Shown here: piece by piece, positions 11,582 through 21,618 of the stretch | Numbering within the stretch: position 1 is the first letter of the stretch | Layout: each line of letters starts with the position of its first letter | Source: Burkholderia sp. Leaf177 | Lineage (GTDB): Bacteria; Pseudomonadota; Gammaproteobacteria; Burkholderiales; Burkholderiaceae | Assembly (NCBI RefSeq): GCF_001424345.1 | Contig: NZ_LMPF01000001.1 | Location: 2,035-66,034 of the forward strand | Reading direction: 5' to 3' | Length of the DNA stretch: 64,000 bases | The notes under the pieces: model-generated | Database searches by the model: none | Told to the model about the DNA's origin: nothing | The model's input: the letters and a program-made list of their open reading frames with translations, nothing else | Position numbers and translations under genes: made by a program

Positions 11582-11616
11582 ACTGGAGTTAACCGTCCTC
11601 TTGCCCTCAAATTAGC

Positions 11617-11664
11617 GACGCGTTTCGCGCAGCCGGCTTTGCAGCCGCGAGCGTGAAACGCGTC
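11617..11664. repeat. Long inverted repeat in the porin leader region
   Basis: GACGCGTTTC at 11617-11626 is exactly mirrored by GAAACGCGTC at 11655-11664, enclosing 28 bases that are themselves GC-rich. The structure ends 52 bases before the porin ATG. Confidence 0.65.
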
Positions 11665-11716
11665 GATGCGTGCGTATTTGATTCGCACTACGAGATTACA
11701 AAGAGACGGGAGACGC

Positions 11717-12868
11717 ATGACTATTTTAAGAATTTCCGGGAAGAAAAGTGGCTTCGGCAACTGGTGCAAACTGAGCTTTGCTGTTTTGCCCGCGGCGCTG
11801 AGTTGTGCATCGAGCCATGCGCAGTCGAGCGTCACGCTGTATGGCGTCGCGGATGTCAGCATGCGTTATCTTTCCAACGCCAACAAGCAAGGAGACGGGA
11901 ACATCGTCATGGGGCCGGGCGGCATGAGCGAGAGCCGCTGGGGCATCAAGGGCGTGGAAGATCTTGGCGGCGGCTGGTCGACCATGTTCAAGCTCGAAAA
12001 CCGGTTCTTCCTGAGCAACGGCCAGAGCGATCCGACCATGCCGTTCTTCAACGAAGCGCAGATCGGCATTCAATCCACAACATATGGACAGGTTGTGGTT
12101 GGCCGTCAATACAACGTGATGATCGAAGGCATCACCATGGGCGGTTATTCCAGCAATCCCTGGATTCCATACGACTTCAGCTTCCAGCCTGAAGTCACCA
12201 TGACCGGCGGTATCTGGAGCAGCAATCAGATCCAGTATCACGGCAAGTTGAAGGACTTGCGCATTTCCACCGCGTATTCGTTCAGCGGCAATGCGGGCAG
12301 GCTTGCGTACGGCAGCCAGTACGGCGTGGCTGCGGCGTATGTGCCCGGCGGTGGCCCCGTTTCGATCGGCGGTGCCTTCAAGGAAACCAAGGACTCGCTC
12401 AACGGCAGCAATGCCAAGGCGTGGACCTTCGGAGGATCGTACACGTGGGACAAGACGCGCTTCGCATTGGGATATATCGTCAATCAGAACGACAAGGGAT
12501 TCACGACGTTTGCTAACGGGCCGTTCGCGGCGCCCGGGCTTGCCGCGCTGAAGTACTCGGACTTCAAGCGCCGCCGCATGATTCTCGGCGGCATAACGCA
12601 ACACGTTGGAAGCACATGGCATTTTGCGGCGAACGTCTGGCGCACGCTTCAGGAGGGCAAGGCGCAATCGCAGGATGGCTCGGCGTGGCAGTATCAGCTG
12701 GTCGCTGATTACGACCTGTCAAAGCGGACCGATGTTTATATCGAAACCGATTATTCGCGCTACAAAGGCGATCTCATCGGCACGCAGTTGCAGGGCGTGA
12801 ACGCCGTTGGCCTCGCGCAGAAAAGCACGCAAATTGGCTTGATGACCGGGATCCGGCATCGCTTCTGA
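11717..12868 (+). CDS. Outer-membrane porin, OmpC-like family of Burkholderiales
   Basis: A 383-residue general porin. The ATG at 11717 follows a GGGAGA element and gives a signal peptide ending near 'SSHAQSSVTLYG'; that last motif is the standard first strand of Burkholderia porins. Other family marks are 'SRWGIKGVEDLGGGWSTMFK', 'FNEAQIGIQS', 'VVGRQYN' and a C-terminal 'IGLMTGIRHRF' ending in Phe, the signal read by the BAM complex. It would form a trimeric diffusion channel. An upstream frame starting at 11666 is rejected as it lacks a signal peptide. Substrate specificity cannot be read from the sequence. Confidence 0.93.
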   Translation: MTILRISGKKSGFGNWCKLSFAVLPAALSCASSHAQSSVTLYGVADVSMRYLSNANKQGDGNIVMGPGGMSESRWGIKGVEDLGGGWSTMFKLENRFFLSNGQSDPTMPFFNEAQIGIQSTTYGQVVVGRQYNVMIEGITMGGYSSNPWIPYDFSFQPEVTMTGGIWSSNQIQYHGKLKDLRISTAYSFSGNAGRLAYGSQYGVAAAYVPGGGPVSIGGAFKETKDSLNGSNAKAWTFGGSYTWDKTRFALGYIVNQNDKGFTTFANGPFAAPGLAALKYSDFKRRRMILGGITQHVGSTWHFAANVWRTLQEGKAQSQDGSAWQYQLVADYDLSKRTDVYIETDYSRYKGDLIGTQLQGVNAVGLAQKSTQIGLMTGIRHRF

Positions 12869-12878
12869 ACAAGGCTTC

Positions 12879-12900
12879 GAGGCATTCGGTTGAATGCCTC
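12879..12900 (+). terminator. Possible transcript-end hairpin after the porin
   Basis: A perfect nine-base-pair stem (GAGGCATTC/GAATGCCTC) with a GGTT loop begins 10 bases after the porin stop codon. No T-run follows, so it may stabilise the 3' end rather than terminate on its own. Confidence 0.45.
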
Positions 12901-12983
12901 AGGCATCGTCAAACAAGAGTGTGGATGTTATAACCGGCCGGCATTGCATCAGGCACGAGAAACTTAGGGCTGCGTTATATATC

Positions 12984-13928
12984 ATGCATGAGATCAATTC
13001 GCGTCGACTGGCGCACCTTGTCGCGCTCGCCGAAGAGGGCAGTTTCGCTCGCGCGGCGGAGCGCGTGCATTTGAGTCAGCCCGCGTTGAGCCGCAGCATT
13101 CAGGCGCTCGAAGACGAATTCGACATCAAGCTTTTCGATCGTGCCACGCGTGGCGTCGCGCCAACGCCCGCGGGGAAGCTACTGGTCGAGCGCGCGCGGC
13201 GCGTGCTGTTCGAAGCGCGCTGTCTTTTCCGCGATGTCGAGCTGATCCGTGCCGATGCACTCGGCGAAGTGCGCATTGGCCTCGGCGCGCATGCCGCGGA
13301 TATCCTGTTTCCGGACATGCTGGTCGAGTTCGCGCGCAAATATCCGGGCATCAAGGTATCGCTGGAGATTGCCGAAGCGGGCACGTTGATGGAGCGCTTG
13401 CGTTCTGAACGCGCCGATTTCGTGATTGTCGATCGCCGGGAAACGGCCATTGCGCCCGATGTCACCATGCATCGGCTAACAGGACACGATGGCGGCTGGT
13501 TCGTGCGGCAGGCGCATCCGTTGCTTGATCGCGCGCCTGTGCCGCTTGCCGCGCTGCGGGAATATCCGCTGGTGTCGGTATCGTTGTCCGCGTTCATGCA
13601 AGACGCCGTGCGCCGGTTGCTGAAATTTCGCGCGCACGAGGAAATTCCGCTGCATCTGGAATGCAACGACATCGCCGTTTTGAAGGGTGTCGTCGCGCGC
13701 ACCAATGCCGTCATGTTTTGCACGGGATCATCGGTGCAACGCGATGCGCCCGATGAGCGACTGGTGCGTGTATCGATTGTGCATCCGCGCAAACTCGGTT
13801 TGCAGTTCGCACTCGTTTGTCTCGCCGACCGCACGCAAACGGCGGCGGCCGACGGTGCACTCGCGCTTGCCGCGCAGATCATGAACGAGGCAACTCGGAC
13901 GGCGCGCGCGATGGGCCGCCTCAGATAA
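12984..13928 (+). CDS. LysR-family transcriptional regulator
   Basis: A 314-residue LysR-type regulator. The winged helix-turn-helix is at residues about 3-62 ('RLAHLVALAEEGSFARAAER', 'VHLSQPALSRSIQALEDEF'), followed by a periplasmic-binding-protein-like effector domain. I chose the ATG at 12984 over the frame start at 12894 because it places the HTH at the usual distance from the N-terminus. The stop codon touches the stop of the convergent EamA gene with no gap. The porin upstream is a plausible but unproved target, since no divergent partner lies next to it. Confidence 0.9.
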   Translation: MHEINSRRLAHLVALAEEGSFARAAERVHLSQPALSRSIQALEDEFDIKLFDRATRGVAPTPAGKLLVERARRVLFEARCLFRDVELIRADALGEVRIGLGAHAADILFPDMLVEFARKYPGIKVSLEIAEAGTLMERLRSERADFVIVDRRETAIAPDVTMHRLTGHDGGWFVRQAHPLLDRAPVPLAALREYPLVSVSLSAFMQDAVRRLLKFRAHEEIPLHLECNDIAVLKGVVARTNAVMFCTGSSVQRDAPDERLVRVSIVHPRKLGLQFALVCLADRTQTAAADGALALAAQIMNEATRTARAMGRLR

Positions 13929-14861
13929 TCACGCGCGCGCCCGCGCAGCCGGCGCATTCACCAGGCCAATGCCGATCACTACCAGCGCCGCCGCCATTAC
14001 GAAGCGCGTAGTCAGCGTATCGCCGAGCAGGATCACGCCGAACGCCACGCCGAAGATTGGTGTCAAGAACGAGAACACGGAAAGACGCGACGCCATGTAT
14101 CGCGTGAGCAGCCAGAACCACGTGAGATAACTCAAGAACGCCACGATGATCGCCTGATACGCGAGGCTCGCAATCGCGGTCGGCGTGATCGTGCCGATGT
14201 GCGTCTGATCGAGCGCGTAGGCAAGCGCGAGCAAGACAATCGCCGATACACCCAGCTGATAGAACAGCGTCTTGCTGGCGCTTGCGCGCGCGAGCGGCGA
14301 GGCGCGGATCACGACGGTGGTCGCCGCCCAGAACACGCCGCCGAGGACGCCGAGCGCATCGCCCGCGGTGCCTTGCCATGTCGATGCCGTGCCGGGGTTC
14401 GGATGCAGGAAACCATCGGCGAACGCAATCGCAATACCGCCGAACGCCAGCGCAATGCCGATCCATTGCACACGCTTCAGCTTTTCGCCGGCCACGAAGA
14501 AGTGCAGGCCAAGCGCCATGAAACACGGCGCGGTATAGAGGAACACGACCATGCGTGTTGCGCTGGTCAGCGTCAGCCCGAGGAAAATGCACACGAACTC
14601 GCCGCCGAACAGCACGCCTGCGAGCAGTCCGGACGCGAGCGTGTCGTCGCGACGAAAGAGCGCCACGCCGCGCGAACGCGTCCACAACCACACCAGAACT
14701 GTAGCGATGGTCGAGCGGATGCCCGCCTGAAGCAGCGGCGGAAATGAGCCGTTCGCCCCTTTGATCGCGACTTGCTGAAAGCCCCATACCGCGCACAAGC
14801 CGATCATCAACAGGATGGCGGTGGCGTCGGGAGCACGTCGAACGGGAAGGGCGGTGCTCAT
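13929..14861 (-). CDS. EamA/DMT-family membrane transporter
   Basis: A 310-residue protein with ten predicted hydrophobic segments in two EamA repeats; the second begins near 'GDALGVLGGVFWAATTVVIR'. The first repeat carries 'LCAVWGFQQVAIKGANGSFP', the usual start of this family. DMT exporters move amino acids, metabolites or drugs outward through the inner membrane; the substrate cannot be told here. It is convergent with the LysR gene and downstream of gloA on the same strand, with a 94-base gap. Confidence 0.88.
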   Translation of the reverse strand: MSTALPVRRAPDATAILLMIGLCAVWGFQQVAIKGANGSFPPLLQAGIRSTIATVLVWLWTRSRGVALFRRDDTLASGLLAGVLFGGEFVCIFLGLTLTSATRMVVFLYTAPCFMALGLHFFVAGEKLKRVQWIGIALAFGGIAIAFADGFLHPNPGTASTWQGTAGDALGVLGGVFWAATTVVIRASPLARASASKTLFYQLGVSAIVLLALAYALDQTHIGTITPTAIASLAYQAIIVAFLSYLTWFWLLTRYMASRLSVFSFLTPIFGVAFGVILLGDTLTTRFVMAAALVVIGIGLVNAPAARARA

Positions 14862-14955
14862 TGGAGTGCCTTGTCTCTGGTTTTTATAGTGGTCTTGCTG
14901 ACGCTCGAAAACGTCAAAGGCCCCGTAGGGCCCGTTGTTTTATCGTCGGTTTATC

Positions 14956-15342
14956 TCACGAGTGCTTCTCGATCAACTCGACTTTGTAGCCGTCCGGATC
15001 TTCCACGAACGCAATGACCGTCGTGCCGCCCTTCACCGGACCGGCTTCGCGCGAGACCTTGCCGCCGGCTTCGCGGATGCGGTTGCACGCGGCGGCGGCA
15101 TCGTCCACTTCCAGCGCGATGTGGCCGTACGCCGAGCCCAGGTCGTACTTGTCGACGCCCCAGTTGTAGGTCAGTTCGAGCACGCTGTTTTCGCTTTCAT
15201 CGCCGTAACCGACGAACGCCAGCGTGTACTTGTATTCGGTGTTCTCGCTTTGACGCAGCACTTTCATGCCGAGAATGCGCGTGTAGAAATCGATGGAACG
15301 CTGCAAGTCGCCAACGCGCAGCATGGTGTGAAGAAGTCGCAT
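14956..15342 (-). CDS. gloA: Lactoylglutathione lyase (glyoxalase I)
   Basis: A 128-residue metalloenzyme that isomerises the methylglyoxal-glutathione hemithioacetal to S-lactoylglutathione. The four metal ligands of the nickel-type bacterial enzymes are in place: H5, E56, H74 and E122. The short form, without the loops of zinc enzymes, fits a Ni/Co-dependent GloA. It is the last clear member of the minus-strand cluster that includes plsC, gmhB and glyQS. Confidence 0.95.
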   Translation of the reverse strand: MRLLHTMLRVGDLQRSIDFYTRILGMKVLRQSENTEYKYTLAFVGYGDESENSVLELTYNWGVDKYDLGSAYGHIALEVDDAAAACNRIREAGGKVSREAGPVKGGTTVIAFVEDPDGYKVELIEKHS

Positions 15343-15389
15343 GATGGGGTCCTTTTGGGTTGTCGTCTGGAGCCATTTTGAGCGGGCCG

Positions 15390-16397
15390 CTAAAGCAACG
15401 GCAGCAGTTCAGGCGGGTGATGCTTGAGCGTATGTCGCGCTTCCTGGAAATCGGGATAAATAGATTCAACCGTATTCCAGAAACGCGCGCTGTGATTCAT
15501 CTCGCGAAGATGCGCGAGTTCGTGCGCAACCACGTAATCGATGATGTGAACCGGAAAGTGGATCAGCCGCCAGTTGAGCCGGATCTTGCCTTCGCTGGAA
15601 CAACTGCCCCAGCGTGTCGCCGCAGAAGACAACGCGTACGCCTTGTATTCAACGCCGAGCTTCGCTGCATACACGGGCAGACGCTGACCGAAGATTTCGA
15701 GCGCTTGTTTGTGCAGCCAGCGTTGCACGCGTTCGCGAATGATTTGCGGATCTGCCAGCGCAGGAAGGCCGAGCCAGAGCACGTTGGCGGTGGTATCGAA
15801 ATACGGCTGCGTCGCGCGCTTACCCGCGGTGCCGGGCGCCGCCGTCATCATCACGCTGATGTTCTGCCCGAGATATGGAAGCTGCGCGCCGTCCTTCCAG
15901 TCCATGCGCGGCACGACGCGTTGTTCAACCCGCGTTTGCCACTCGTCGAGCTTATTGAAGATCCACTTTTCTTTCTCGGCGATCGCGCTTTCAATAGCGC
16001 CAATCGTCACCCAGCGCGGCGCCGTTATTGCGAGGCCCGTTCCATCGATCATGAAACCGATGGTGCGCCGCGACGAACGCTTCAAGCGGTAATCAAGCTT
16101 CTTCGCGCCGAGCATCAGTTGCCGGATGCGTGTACCGTCGGGTGCGCGCAAAGGGGGAGCCGTGGGCGCGGTTGTATCGGATGGCGTAACGTCGCCTCGC
16201 AACGTGGCGGGCATGGACGAACCCGCGGGCGAGGGCGCTTGCTCCATCGGCGCATCGAGCGGCAGATGAAGAGGCAAATCAAGTTGCGGGTTGTCGAGCG
16301 CGGCAGCTTGATGCTGTCGCCTGGGAGTCTTCTGCATCGGCTCAGCTTGGCGCACGCGGCGCAGGAATGACGAAAAAAACGAAGCTAACGAAAACAT
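15390..16397 (-). CDS. YgjP-like zinc metallopeptidase-domain protein
   Basis: About 335 residues. The C-terminal two thirds are a DUF45/WLM-type domain: '[20 protein letters not shown]' is the family signature, followed by the zinc motif 'HELAH' (about residue 288) with a third ligand in 'MNHSARFW'. The first ~95 residues are Pro/Ala-rich and low in complexity, with no clear signal peptide. Family members such as E. coli YgjP have peptidase-like folds, but their targets are little known. The start is uncertain; a methionine 20 residues in also fits. It lies 23 bases downstream of plsC. Confidence 0.85.
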   Translation of the reverse strand: MFSLASFFSSFLRRVRQAEPMQKTPRRQHQAAALDNPQLDLPLHLPLDAPMEQAPSPAGSSMPATLRGDVTPSDTTAPTAPPLRAPDGTRIRQLMLGAKKLDYRLKRSSRRTIGFMIDGTGLAITAPRWVTIGAIESAIAEKEKWIFNKLDEWQTRVEQRVVPRMDWKDGAQLPYLGQNISVMMTAAPGTAGKRATQPYFDTTANVLWLGLPALADPQIIRERVQRWLHKQALEIFGQRLPVYAAKLGVEYKAYALSSAATRWGSCSSEGKIRLNWRLIHFPVHIIDYVVAHELAHLREMNHSARFWNTVESIYPDFQEARHTLKHHPPELLPLL

Positions 16398-16420
16398 GCA
16401 CCGGGATTCATGGTCCGGAC

Positions 16421-17194
16421 TTACAACCCGGTTGTCGCGCTTTGGGATTGCGTGACAAAACGGTCGCCGGGACCATACGAATCCGGATCGATACGGCGCA
16501 TTTCCGTTTCAATCCATTGCTCCACGCGCAGATTCACTTCTTCCGCGGTGAGGCCGGTTGTCTCGATCGGACGACCGATGGACATTGTGACTATACCCGC
16601 ATATTTGAGAAACGATTTCCGCGGCCAGACGTGCCCTGCGTTATGCGCGATAGGCACAACAGGCGCGCCCGCCGCAACGGCGAAACGCGCGCCGCCCGAC
16701 TTGTATTTGCCCTGGCTGCCAACCGACGTGCGCGTGCCTTCCGGGAACATGATCACCCACGCGCCTTCGGCCATGCGCTCACGCCCTTGCCGCGCCACCG
16801 ACGCAAACGCGTCCTTCCCCTGACGCCTGTCGATATGAACCATCTTCAGCATGCCCATGGTCCAGCCGAAGAACGGCACGAACAGCAGTTCGCGCTTGAA
16901 CACGTAGCACAGCGGACGCGGCATCAACGCGGGGAACGCGAGCGTTTCCCACGCGGATTGATGTTTGGAGAGGAGCACGGCGGGACCATCGGGCAAGTTC
17001 TCCATGCCTTCGATCCTGTAGCGAATGCCGATCAGATACCGCATTACCACGATGCCCGACTTGCACCAGAACGCCGCCATCCAGTAACGCTTTTCAGCGC
17101 CGAGGAACGGGAAGGTGATGAAGCACACGCACGCGTACGGCACGGTGTACACCACGAAAAAAATCATCAGCAACAACGAACGAATGAAGCGCAT
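16421..17194 (-). CDS. plsC: 1-acyl-sn-glycerol-3-phosphate acyltransferase
   Basis: A 257-residue inner-membrane enzyme that acylates lysophosphatidate to phosphatidate in phospholipid synthesis. An N-terminal membrane segment (about 5-30) precedes the acyltransferase motifs: 'HQSAWE' (H78 to E83, the HX4E variant of HX4D) and 'FPEGTR' at 150-155. Family length is normal. It lies between gmhB and the YgjP-like gene and is probably co-transcribed with both. Confidence 0.93.
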   Translation of the reverse strand: MRFIRSLLLMIFFVVYTVPYACVCFITFPFLGAEKRYWMAAFWCKSGIVVMRYLIGIRYRIEGMENLPDGPAVLLSKHQSAWETLAFPALMPRPLCYVFKRELLFVPFFGWTMGMLKMVHIDRRQGKDAFASVARQGRERMAEGAWVIMFPEGTRTSVGSQGKYKSGGARFAVAAGAPVVPIAHNAGHVWPRKSFLKYAGIVTMSIGRPIETTGLTAEEVNLRVEQWIETEMRRIDPDSYGPGDRFVTQSQSATTGL

Positions 17195-17236
17195 CGGCTT
17201 GAATGAGTTCTATGAATTCGACGAAATGCCGGCGCG

Positions 17237-17812
17237 TCAGTCGTGATCTTTAGCGAGGAAATCGAGCGCGAATGTGCGCAGGTCGTCGTGTACTTTTGTA
17301 TTGGGCGGCAGATTCCCCGCCGCCAGCGTTTTGTGTCCCTTGCCGGTCAGCACCAGATGCGACTTGAAGCCGAGCGCGGCGCCCGCTTGCAGATCGCGCA
17401 GCGAATCGCCGACCACCGGTGTGTCCTCCGGATCGATCTCGAAACGTTCCACGATCTGCTGCAACATGCCGGGCTTGGGCTTACGGCATTCGCACTGGTC
17501 TTCCTGCGTATGCGGGCAGAAAAATACTGCATCGATACGCCCGCCTACCGCCGCCACCGCGCGGTTCATCTTTTCGTGCATGGCGTTGAGCGCGGCCATA
17601 TCGAAAAGACCGCGGCCAATACCGGACTGGTTCGACGCAATCGCCACGCGATACCCGGCCTGATTCAGCCGCGCGATGGCTTCGAGACTGCCGGGAATGG
17701 CGACCCATTCGTCCGGCGACTTGATGAACGCGTCCGAGTCGACGTTTATCACGCCGTCACGATCGAGAACCACCAGCTTCTTGTTTGCGTTGGTCGGCAT
17801 GGTGTGTCGCAT
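17237..17812 (-). CDS. gmhB: D-glycero-beta-D-manno-heptose 1,7-bisphosphate 7-phosphatase
   Basis: About 191 residues, HAD superfamily. It removes the 7-phosphate in ADP-heptose synthesis for the LPS inner core. Motif I reads 'VLDRDGVINVDSD' and the zinc-binding loop 'FFCPHTQEDQCECRKPKPG' holds the C-x-H and C-x-C ligands specific to GmhB and related histidinol phosphatases. The ATG at 17812 overlaps the glyS stop as TGATG, which suggests translational coupling; ATG at 17800 is an alternative. It fits the envelope theme of the cluster. Confidence 0.93.
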   Translation of the reverse strand: MRHTMPTNANKKLVVLDRDGVINVDSDAFIKSPDEWVAIPGSLEAIARLNQAGYRVAIASNQSGIGRGLFDMAALNAMHEKMNRAVAAVGGRIDAVFFCPHTQEDQCECRKPKPGMLQQIVERFEIDPEDTPVVGDSLRDLQAGAALGFKSHLVLTGKGHKTLAAGNLPPNTKVHDDLRTFALDFLAKDHD

Positions 17813-19911
17813 CAGGCGGCGAGCTTCGAAATATCCGCGACGCAATTCATCTGCTGATGCAACGCGCCGAGCAGAGCCAGGCGATTGTTTCGCAGCGCGG
17901 GATCTTCGGCGTTCACCATGACGTCGTTGAAGAACGTGTCCACGGCATCGCGCAATGCGGACAACGCGGACAGCGCTTCCGTGTAGTTGCGCTCCGCGAG
18001 TTGCTTCTGCACGAGCGGTGCGACCTGTTCGAGTTGCGCGTAGAGCGCCTGCTCGGCAGCTTCCTGCAACAACGCAGGTTGCACGCTTGCTGGAACGCCT
18101 TCGGCCGACTTCTTCAGGATGTTCGAAATACGTTTGTTCGCAGCCGCGAGCGATCCGGCTTCAGGCAACGTCGCGAACTCACGCACTGCTTCCAGGCGGG
18201 CAACGATGTCGTCCAGCCGCGTGGGATTCAGGCTCAGCACGGCGTCGATTTCGACTGCGTTGAAACCGCGTTCACGCAGCACACCCCGCAAACGGTCGAT
18301 GAAAAACGCGTAGATTGCATCGGTCGAATCGGCGACTTGCGGCATATCGGCGAACTGCTTTTGCGCGGTGCGCAGCAGGTCGAACAAGTCGATAGCCAGT
18401 TTCTTTTCCAGCAGGATCCGCAACACGCCAAGGGCGTGACGGCGCAGCGCGAACGGATCTTTTTCGCCCGTTGGCTGCAAGCCGATACCCCAGATGCCCA
18501 CGAGCGTTTCCAGCTTGTCGGCCAAAGCCACGGCACTGCTCACGCCGTTCGACGGGGTTTCATCGCCGGAAAAACGCGGCTGGTAATGTTCCGAACACGC
18601 GAGCGCGACGTCTTCCGCTTCGCCGTCGTGGCGTGCGTAGTACGTGCCCATCGTGCCCTGCAGTTCCGGGAATTCACCAACCATGTCGGTGAGCAAATCG
18701 GCTTTGGCGAGCAGCGCGGCGCGTTTCGTGACGGCGACGTCCACGCCGATCATCGGAGCAATTTCGCCTGCCAGCGCTTCCAGGCGCTGCACGCGTTGCA
18801 GTTGCGAACCCAGCTTGTTGTGATAAACCACGTTCGCGAGCTTCGGCACGCGATCGGCGAGACGCGTCTTCTTGTCCTGCTCGAAGAAGAACTTGGCGTC
18901 GGCCAGGCGCGGACGGATGACGCGCTCATTGCCTTCCACAATATCGGCGGGCGTATCGGTTTCAATGTTCGACACAATCAGGAAACGCGAACGCAGCTTG
19001 CCGTGGTCGTCGGTCAGCGCGAAATACTTCTGATTCGTCTGCATGGTCAGGATCAGGCATTCCTGCGGCACTTGCAGGAACGATTCGTCGAAACGGCACT
19101 GATACGCGACCGGCCATTCGACCAGCGCATTCACTTCGTCCAGCAGCGATTCAGGCATCACCACGCGATCTTCACCCGCGAGCGCCAGCAATTGCGTGCG
19201 GATGGATTCGCGGCGGTCCTCGAAATTCGCGACGACACGGCCCTTCGAGCGCAGCGTTTCCGAATAGTCATCGGCGTGACTGATTGCCACGATTCCGCTC
19301 GACAGAAAACGATGACCCAGCGTGGTGTCGCCGGAGTCGATGCCAAGCGCGCTCACCGGCACGATGTCACGGCCATGCAGTGCAATCAGCCCGTGCACCG
19401 GACGCACGAACTGCACGCTGGCGCCGTCGGGCCGTTGATACGTCATGAGCTTCGGAATGGGCAACTTGCCGAGCGTTTCGGTCAGCGCGGTTTGCAGACC
19501 TTCGGCAAGCGTTGCGCCGGGCGCGGCGTAGCGCAGGAAAAACGCTTCGGCCTTGCCGTCTTGTGCGCGTTCGAGGTCTTCGATCTTGAAGTCGGGAAAC
19601 CCGAGCGCCGCAAGTTTCTTCGCGAGCGGCGGCGTGGGTTGTCCGTCTTTATCGAGCGCGACGGAAACAGGCAGCACTTTCTCGCGCACTTGCCGTTCGG
19701 GCGCGATCGCGCGCACGTTCTTGATCAGCACGGCGAGACGGCGCGGCGTGGCGAATTTTTCGAAACTCGCTTCGCCTTCTATCAGGTCGCGCGCGGCGAG
19801 CCGCTGCACGATGCCTTCGGCAAACGAGGTGCCGAGACGCGCGAGCGCCTTCGGAGGCAGTTCTTCGGTGAGCAGCTCAACGAGCAGCGATGCTTGATTG
19901 ATTTCGGTCAT
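17812..19911 (-). CDS. glyS: Glycine-tRNA ligase beta subunit
   Basis: A 699-residue subunit of the bacterial alpha2beta2 glycyl-tRNA synthetase. It carries the tRNA-binding part, with an HD-like domain and C-terminal DALR-type anticodon-binding region. Typical features are the N-terminal '[19 protein letters not shown]', '[12 protein letters not shown]'-like motif (here '[12 protein letters not shown]') and '[20 protein letters not shown]'. It follows glyQ by 18 bases and overlaps gmhB by one base. A very long antisense frame opposite it is a codon-usage shadow. Confidence 0.97.
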   Translation of the reverse strand: MTEINQASLLVELLTEELPPKALARLGTSFAEGIVQRLAARDLIEGEASFEKFATPRRLAVLIKNVRAIAPERQVREKVLPVSVALDKDGQPTPPLAKKLAALGFPDFKIEDLERAQDGKAEAFFLRYAAPGATLAEGLQTALTETLGKLPIPKLMTYQRPDGASVQFVRPVHGLIALHGRDIVPVSALGIDSGDTTLGHRFLSSGIVAISHADDYSETLRSKGRVVANFEDRRESIRTQLLALAGEDRVVMPESLLDEVNALVEWPVAYQCRFDESFLQVPQECLILTMQTNQKYFALTDDHGKLRSRFLIVSNIETDTPADIVEGNERVIRPRLADAKFFFEQDKKTRLADRVPKLANVVYHNKLGSQLQRVQRLEALAGEIAPMIGVDVAVTKRAALLAKADLLTDMVGEFPELQGTMGTYYARHDGEAEDVALACSEHYQPRFSGDETPSNGVSSAVALADKLETLVGIWGIGLQPTGEKDPFALRRHALGVLRILLEKKLAIDLFDLLRTAQKQFADMPQVADSTDAIYAFFIDRLRGVLRERGFNAVEIDAVLSLNPTRLDDIVARLEAVREFATLPEAGSLAAANKRISNILKKSAEGVPASVQPALLQEAAEQALYAQLEQVAPLVQKQLAERNYTEALSALSALRDAVDTFFNDVMVNAEDPALRNNRLALLGALHQQMNCVADISKLAA

Positions 19912-19929
19912 TGTTATGTCGTGCTCTGG

Positions 19930-20937
19930 TCAGGCCTGATCGATATTGCGCTCGACCTTCATCGCCGGCGCCCAAGCGGGCTTGGCGGCGTCTTCTGCGT
20001 CGGTGGTGAGTCCGGCGGCGGCGTGTACGGGGTTGCCCAGCATCGGGAAACCGAGCGCCTCGCGCGACTCGTAATAACCCTTCGCGACAAGACGCGAAAG
20101 ATCACGAATCCGCCCGATATACGCCGCGCGCTCCGTCACCGAAATCGCGCCGCGCGCGTCCAGCAGGTTGAACGTGTGTCCGGCCTTCAGCACAAGCTCA
20201 TATGCGGGCAGCGCCAGCTTTGCGTCGATCATTTTTTTCGCTTCGGCTTCGTAGCTCTTGAAGAACGTGAACAGCAAGTCGACGTTCGCGTGCTCGAAGT
20301 TGTACGTGGACTGCTCCACTTCGTTCTGGTGATACACGTCGCCGTAAGTCAGGCGCCGCGTTTCAGGACCGTTCGGGCTGTTTTCTTCCCATTCGGTCCA
20401 GACGAGGTCATAGACGTTCTCGACCTTTTGCAAATACATGGCAAGCCGTTCGAGACCGTAGGTGATTTCGCCCAGCACCGGCTTGCAATCGATACCGCCA
20501 ACCTGCTGGAAGTACGTGAATTGCGTCACTTCCATGCCGTTGAGCCACACTTCCCAGCCGAGACCCCACGCGCCCAATGTCGGATTTTCCCAGTCGTCTT
20601 CCACGAACCGCACGTCGTTCTGCTTCAGATCGAAACCGAGCGCTTCGAGCGAGCCGAGGTACAAATCGAGGATGTTTTCTGGCGCGGGTTTCAGCACCAC
20701 CTGATATTGGTAGTAGTGCTGCAGGCGGTTCGGGTTGTCGCCGTAACGGCCGTCCTTCGGGCGGCGCGACGGCTGCACATACGCTGCACGCCACGGTTCC
20801 GGGCCGATCGCGCGCAAGAACGTGTGCACGTGCGACGTCCCCGCGCCGACTTCCATGTCGATGGGCTGGAGAAGCGCGCAACCCTTGTTGTCCCAATAGG
20901 ATTGCAGCGTCAGGATGATTTGCTGAAAAGTGAGCAT
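19930..20937 (-). CDS. glyQ: Glycine-tRNA ligase alpha subunit
   Basis: A 335-residue class II synthetase catalytic subunit that makes glycyl-adenylate and charges tRNA-Gly together with GlyS. The N-terminus '[20 protein letters not shown]' and the motifs '[20 protein letters not shown]' and '[20 protein letters not shown]' are characteristic. It is about 30 residues longer than the E. coli protein at the C-terminus, an Ala-rich tail common in this group. It heads glyQ-glyS-gmhB-plsC. The 190 bases before it hold no gene. Confidence 0.97.
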   Translation of the reverse strand: MLTFQQIILTLQSYWDNKGCALLQPIDMEVGAGTSHVHTFLRAIGPEPWRAAYVQPSRRPKDGRYGDNPNRLQHYYQYQVVLKPAPENILDLYLGSLEALGFDLKQNDVRFVEDDWENPTLGAWGLGWEVWLNGMEVTQFTYFQQVGGIDCKPVLGEITYGLERLAMYLQKVENVYDLVWTEWEENSPNGPETRRLTYGDVYHQNEVEQSTYNFEHANVDLLFTFFKSYEAEAKKMIDAKLALPAYELVLKAGHTFNLLDARGAISVTERAAYIGRIRDLSRLVAKGYYESREALGFPMLGNPVHAAAGLTTDAEDAAKPAWAPAMKVERNIDQA

Positions 20938-21126
20938 GAATGCCTTTGAAGCGTGCCTTCGAGGTCGGGCCGGCGAATTGATGTAACCAGGCGTCTTTAG
21001 AAGCGCACCGGAAATTCCGACGGCCGGAGGGCTAAAACCTTGAATTTTAGCGGGAATAAGGGGCTAGCGCGACTTTTCGGGGCTGAACCGCACAGCCATA
21101 GGCCATTCGGCCGGGAAAAACGCGGG

Positions 21127-21609
21127 TTATGTCGCCAATCGTTTCACCATGGGCACGCAATTCATCGTCAGGCCGCGCGGCGATCGATATTGCGCGATTT
21201 CATCGCCTTCAAAACCGAGTGAACGATAAAACGGCGCGGCGTTCAGCGTGGAATCGAGCCGTAGTTTCGTGCAACCCTTGGCACGCGCGAGCGTTTCGAG
21301 ATGCGCCATCATGCCCGCGCCGATGCCGCGTTTCATGTACGCGGGATCCACGAAGATTGCGTCGATCTTGCCTGTCGTGACATCGATCATGCCAGTGGCC
21401 GCAACGCGGTTGTCCACAGTCGCCACGAGGAAACGCTCTTCGACGGCATCGGCGAATGCCTTCGATGTCGCGCCGCCCGTCCATTCTTCCAGCTGACTTA
21501 GCGGATATGCGTTGATGCACCCGCTCATCACGGCGGCACGGCGAATGCGCCACGCGTCGTCGGCGTCGGCGCGCGTGGCTTTGCGAATGATGAACGCGGG
21601 CGGATGCAT
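21127..21609 (-). CDS. GNAT-family N-acetyltransferase
   Basis: A 160-residue acetyl-CoA-dependent transferase. The N-terminal 'FIIRKATRADADDAWRIRRA' and the acetyl-CoA pyrophosphate loop 'YMKRGIGAGMMAHLETLA' (R/Q-x-x-G-x-G/A type), with 'APFYRSLGFEGD' at the end, define the fold. The substrate is unknown. It lies 9 bases after lnt and is probably in the same transcript. Confidence 0.88.
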   Translation of the reverse strand: MHPPAFIIRKATRADADDAWRIRRAAVMSGCINAYPLSQLEEWTGGATSKAFADAVEERFLVATVDNRVAATGMIDVTTGKIDAIFVDPAYMKRGIGAGMMAHLETLARAKGCTKLRLDSTLNAAPFYRSLGFEGDEIAQYRSPRGLTMNCVPMVKRLAT

Positions 21610-21618
21610 GAGCCGTCT

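Noticed and set aside
14916..14941. GC hairpin after gloA as a terminator
   Set aside because: The stem is only five base pairs and the T-run is weak.
17785..20949. A 1054-codon open frame antisense to glyS and glyQ
   Set aside because: It is the mirror of high-GC codon use of two certain genes. Its translation is rich in Arg, His and Gln, with no domain or plausible start.
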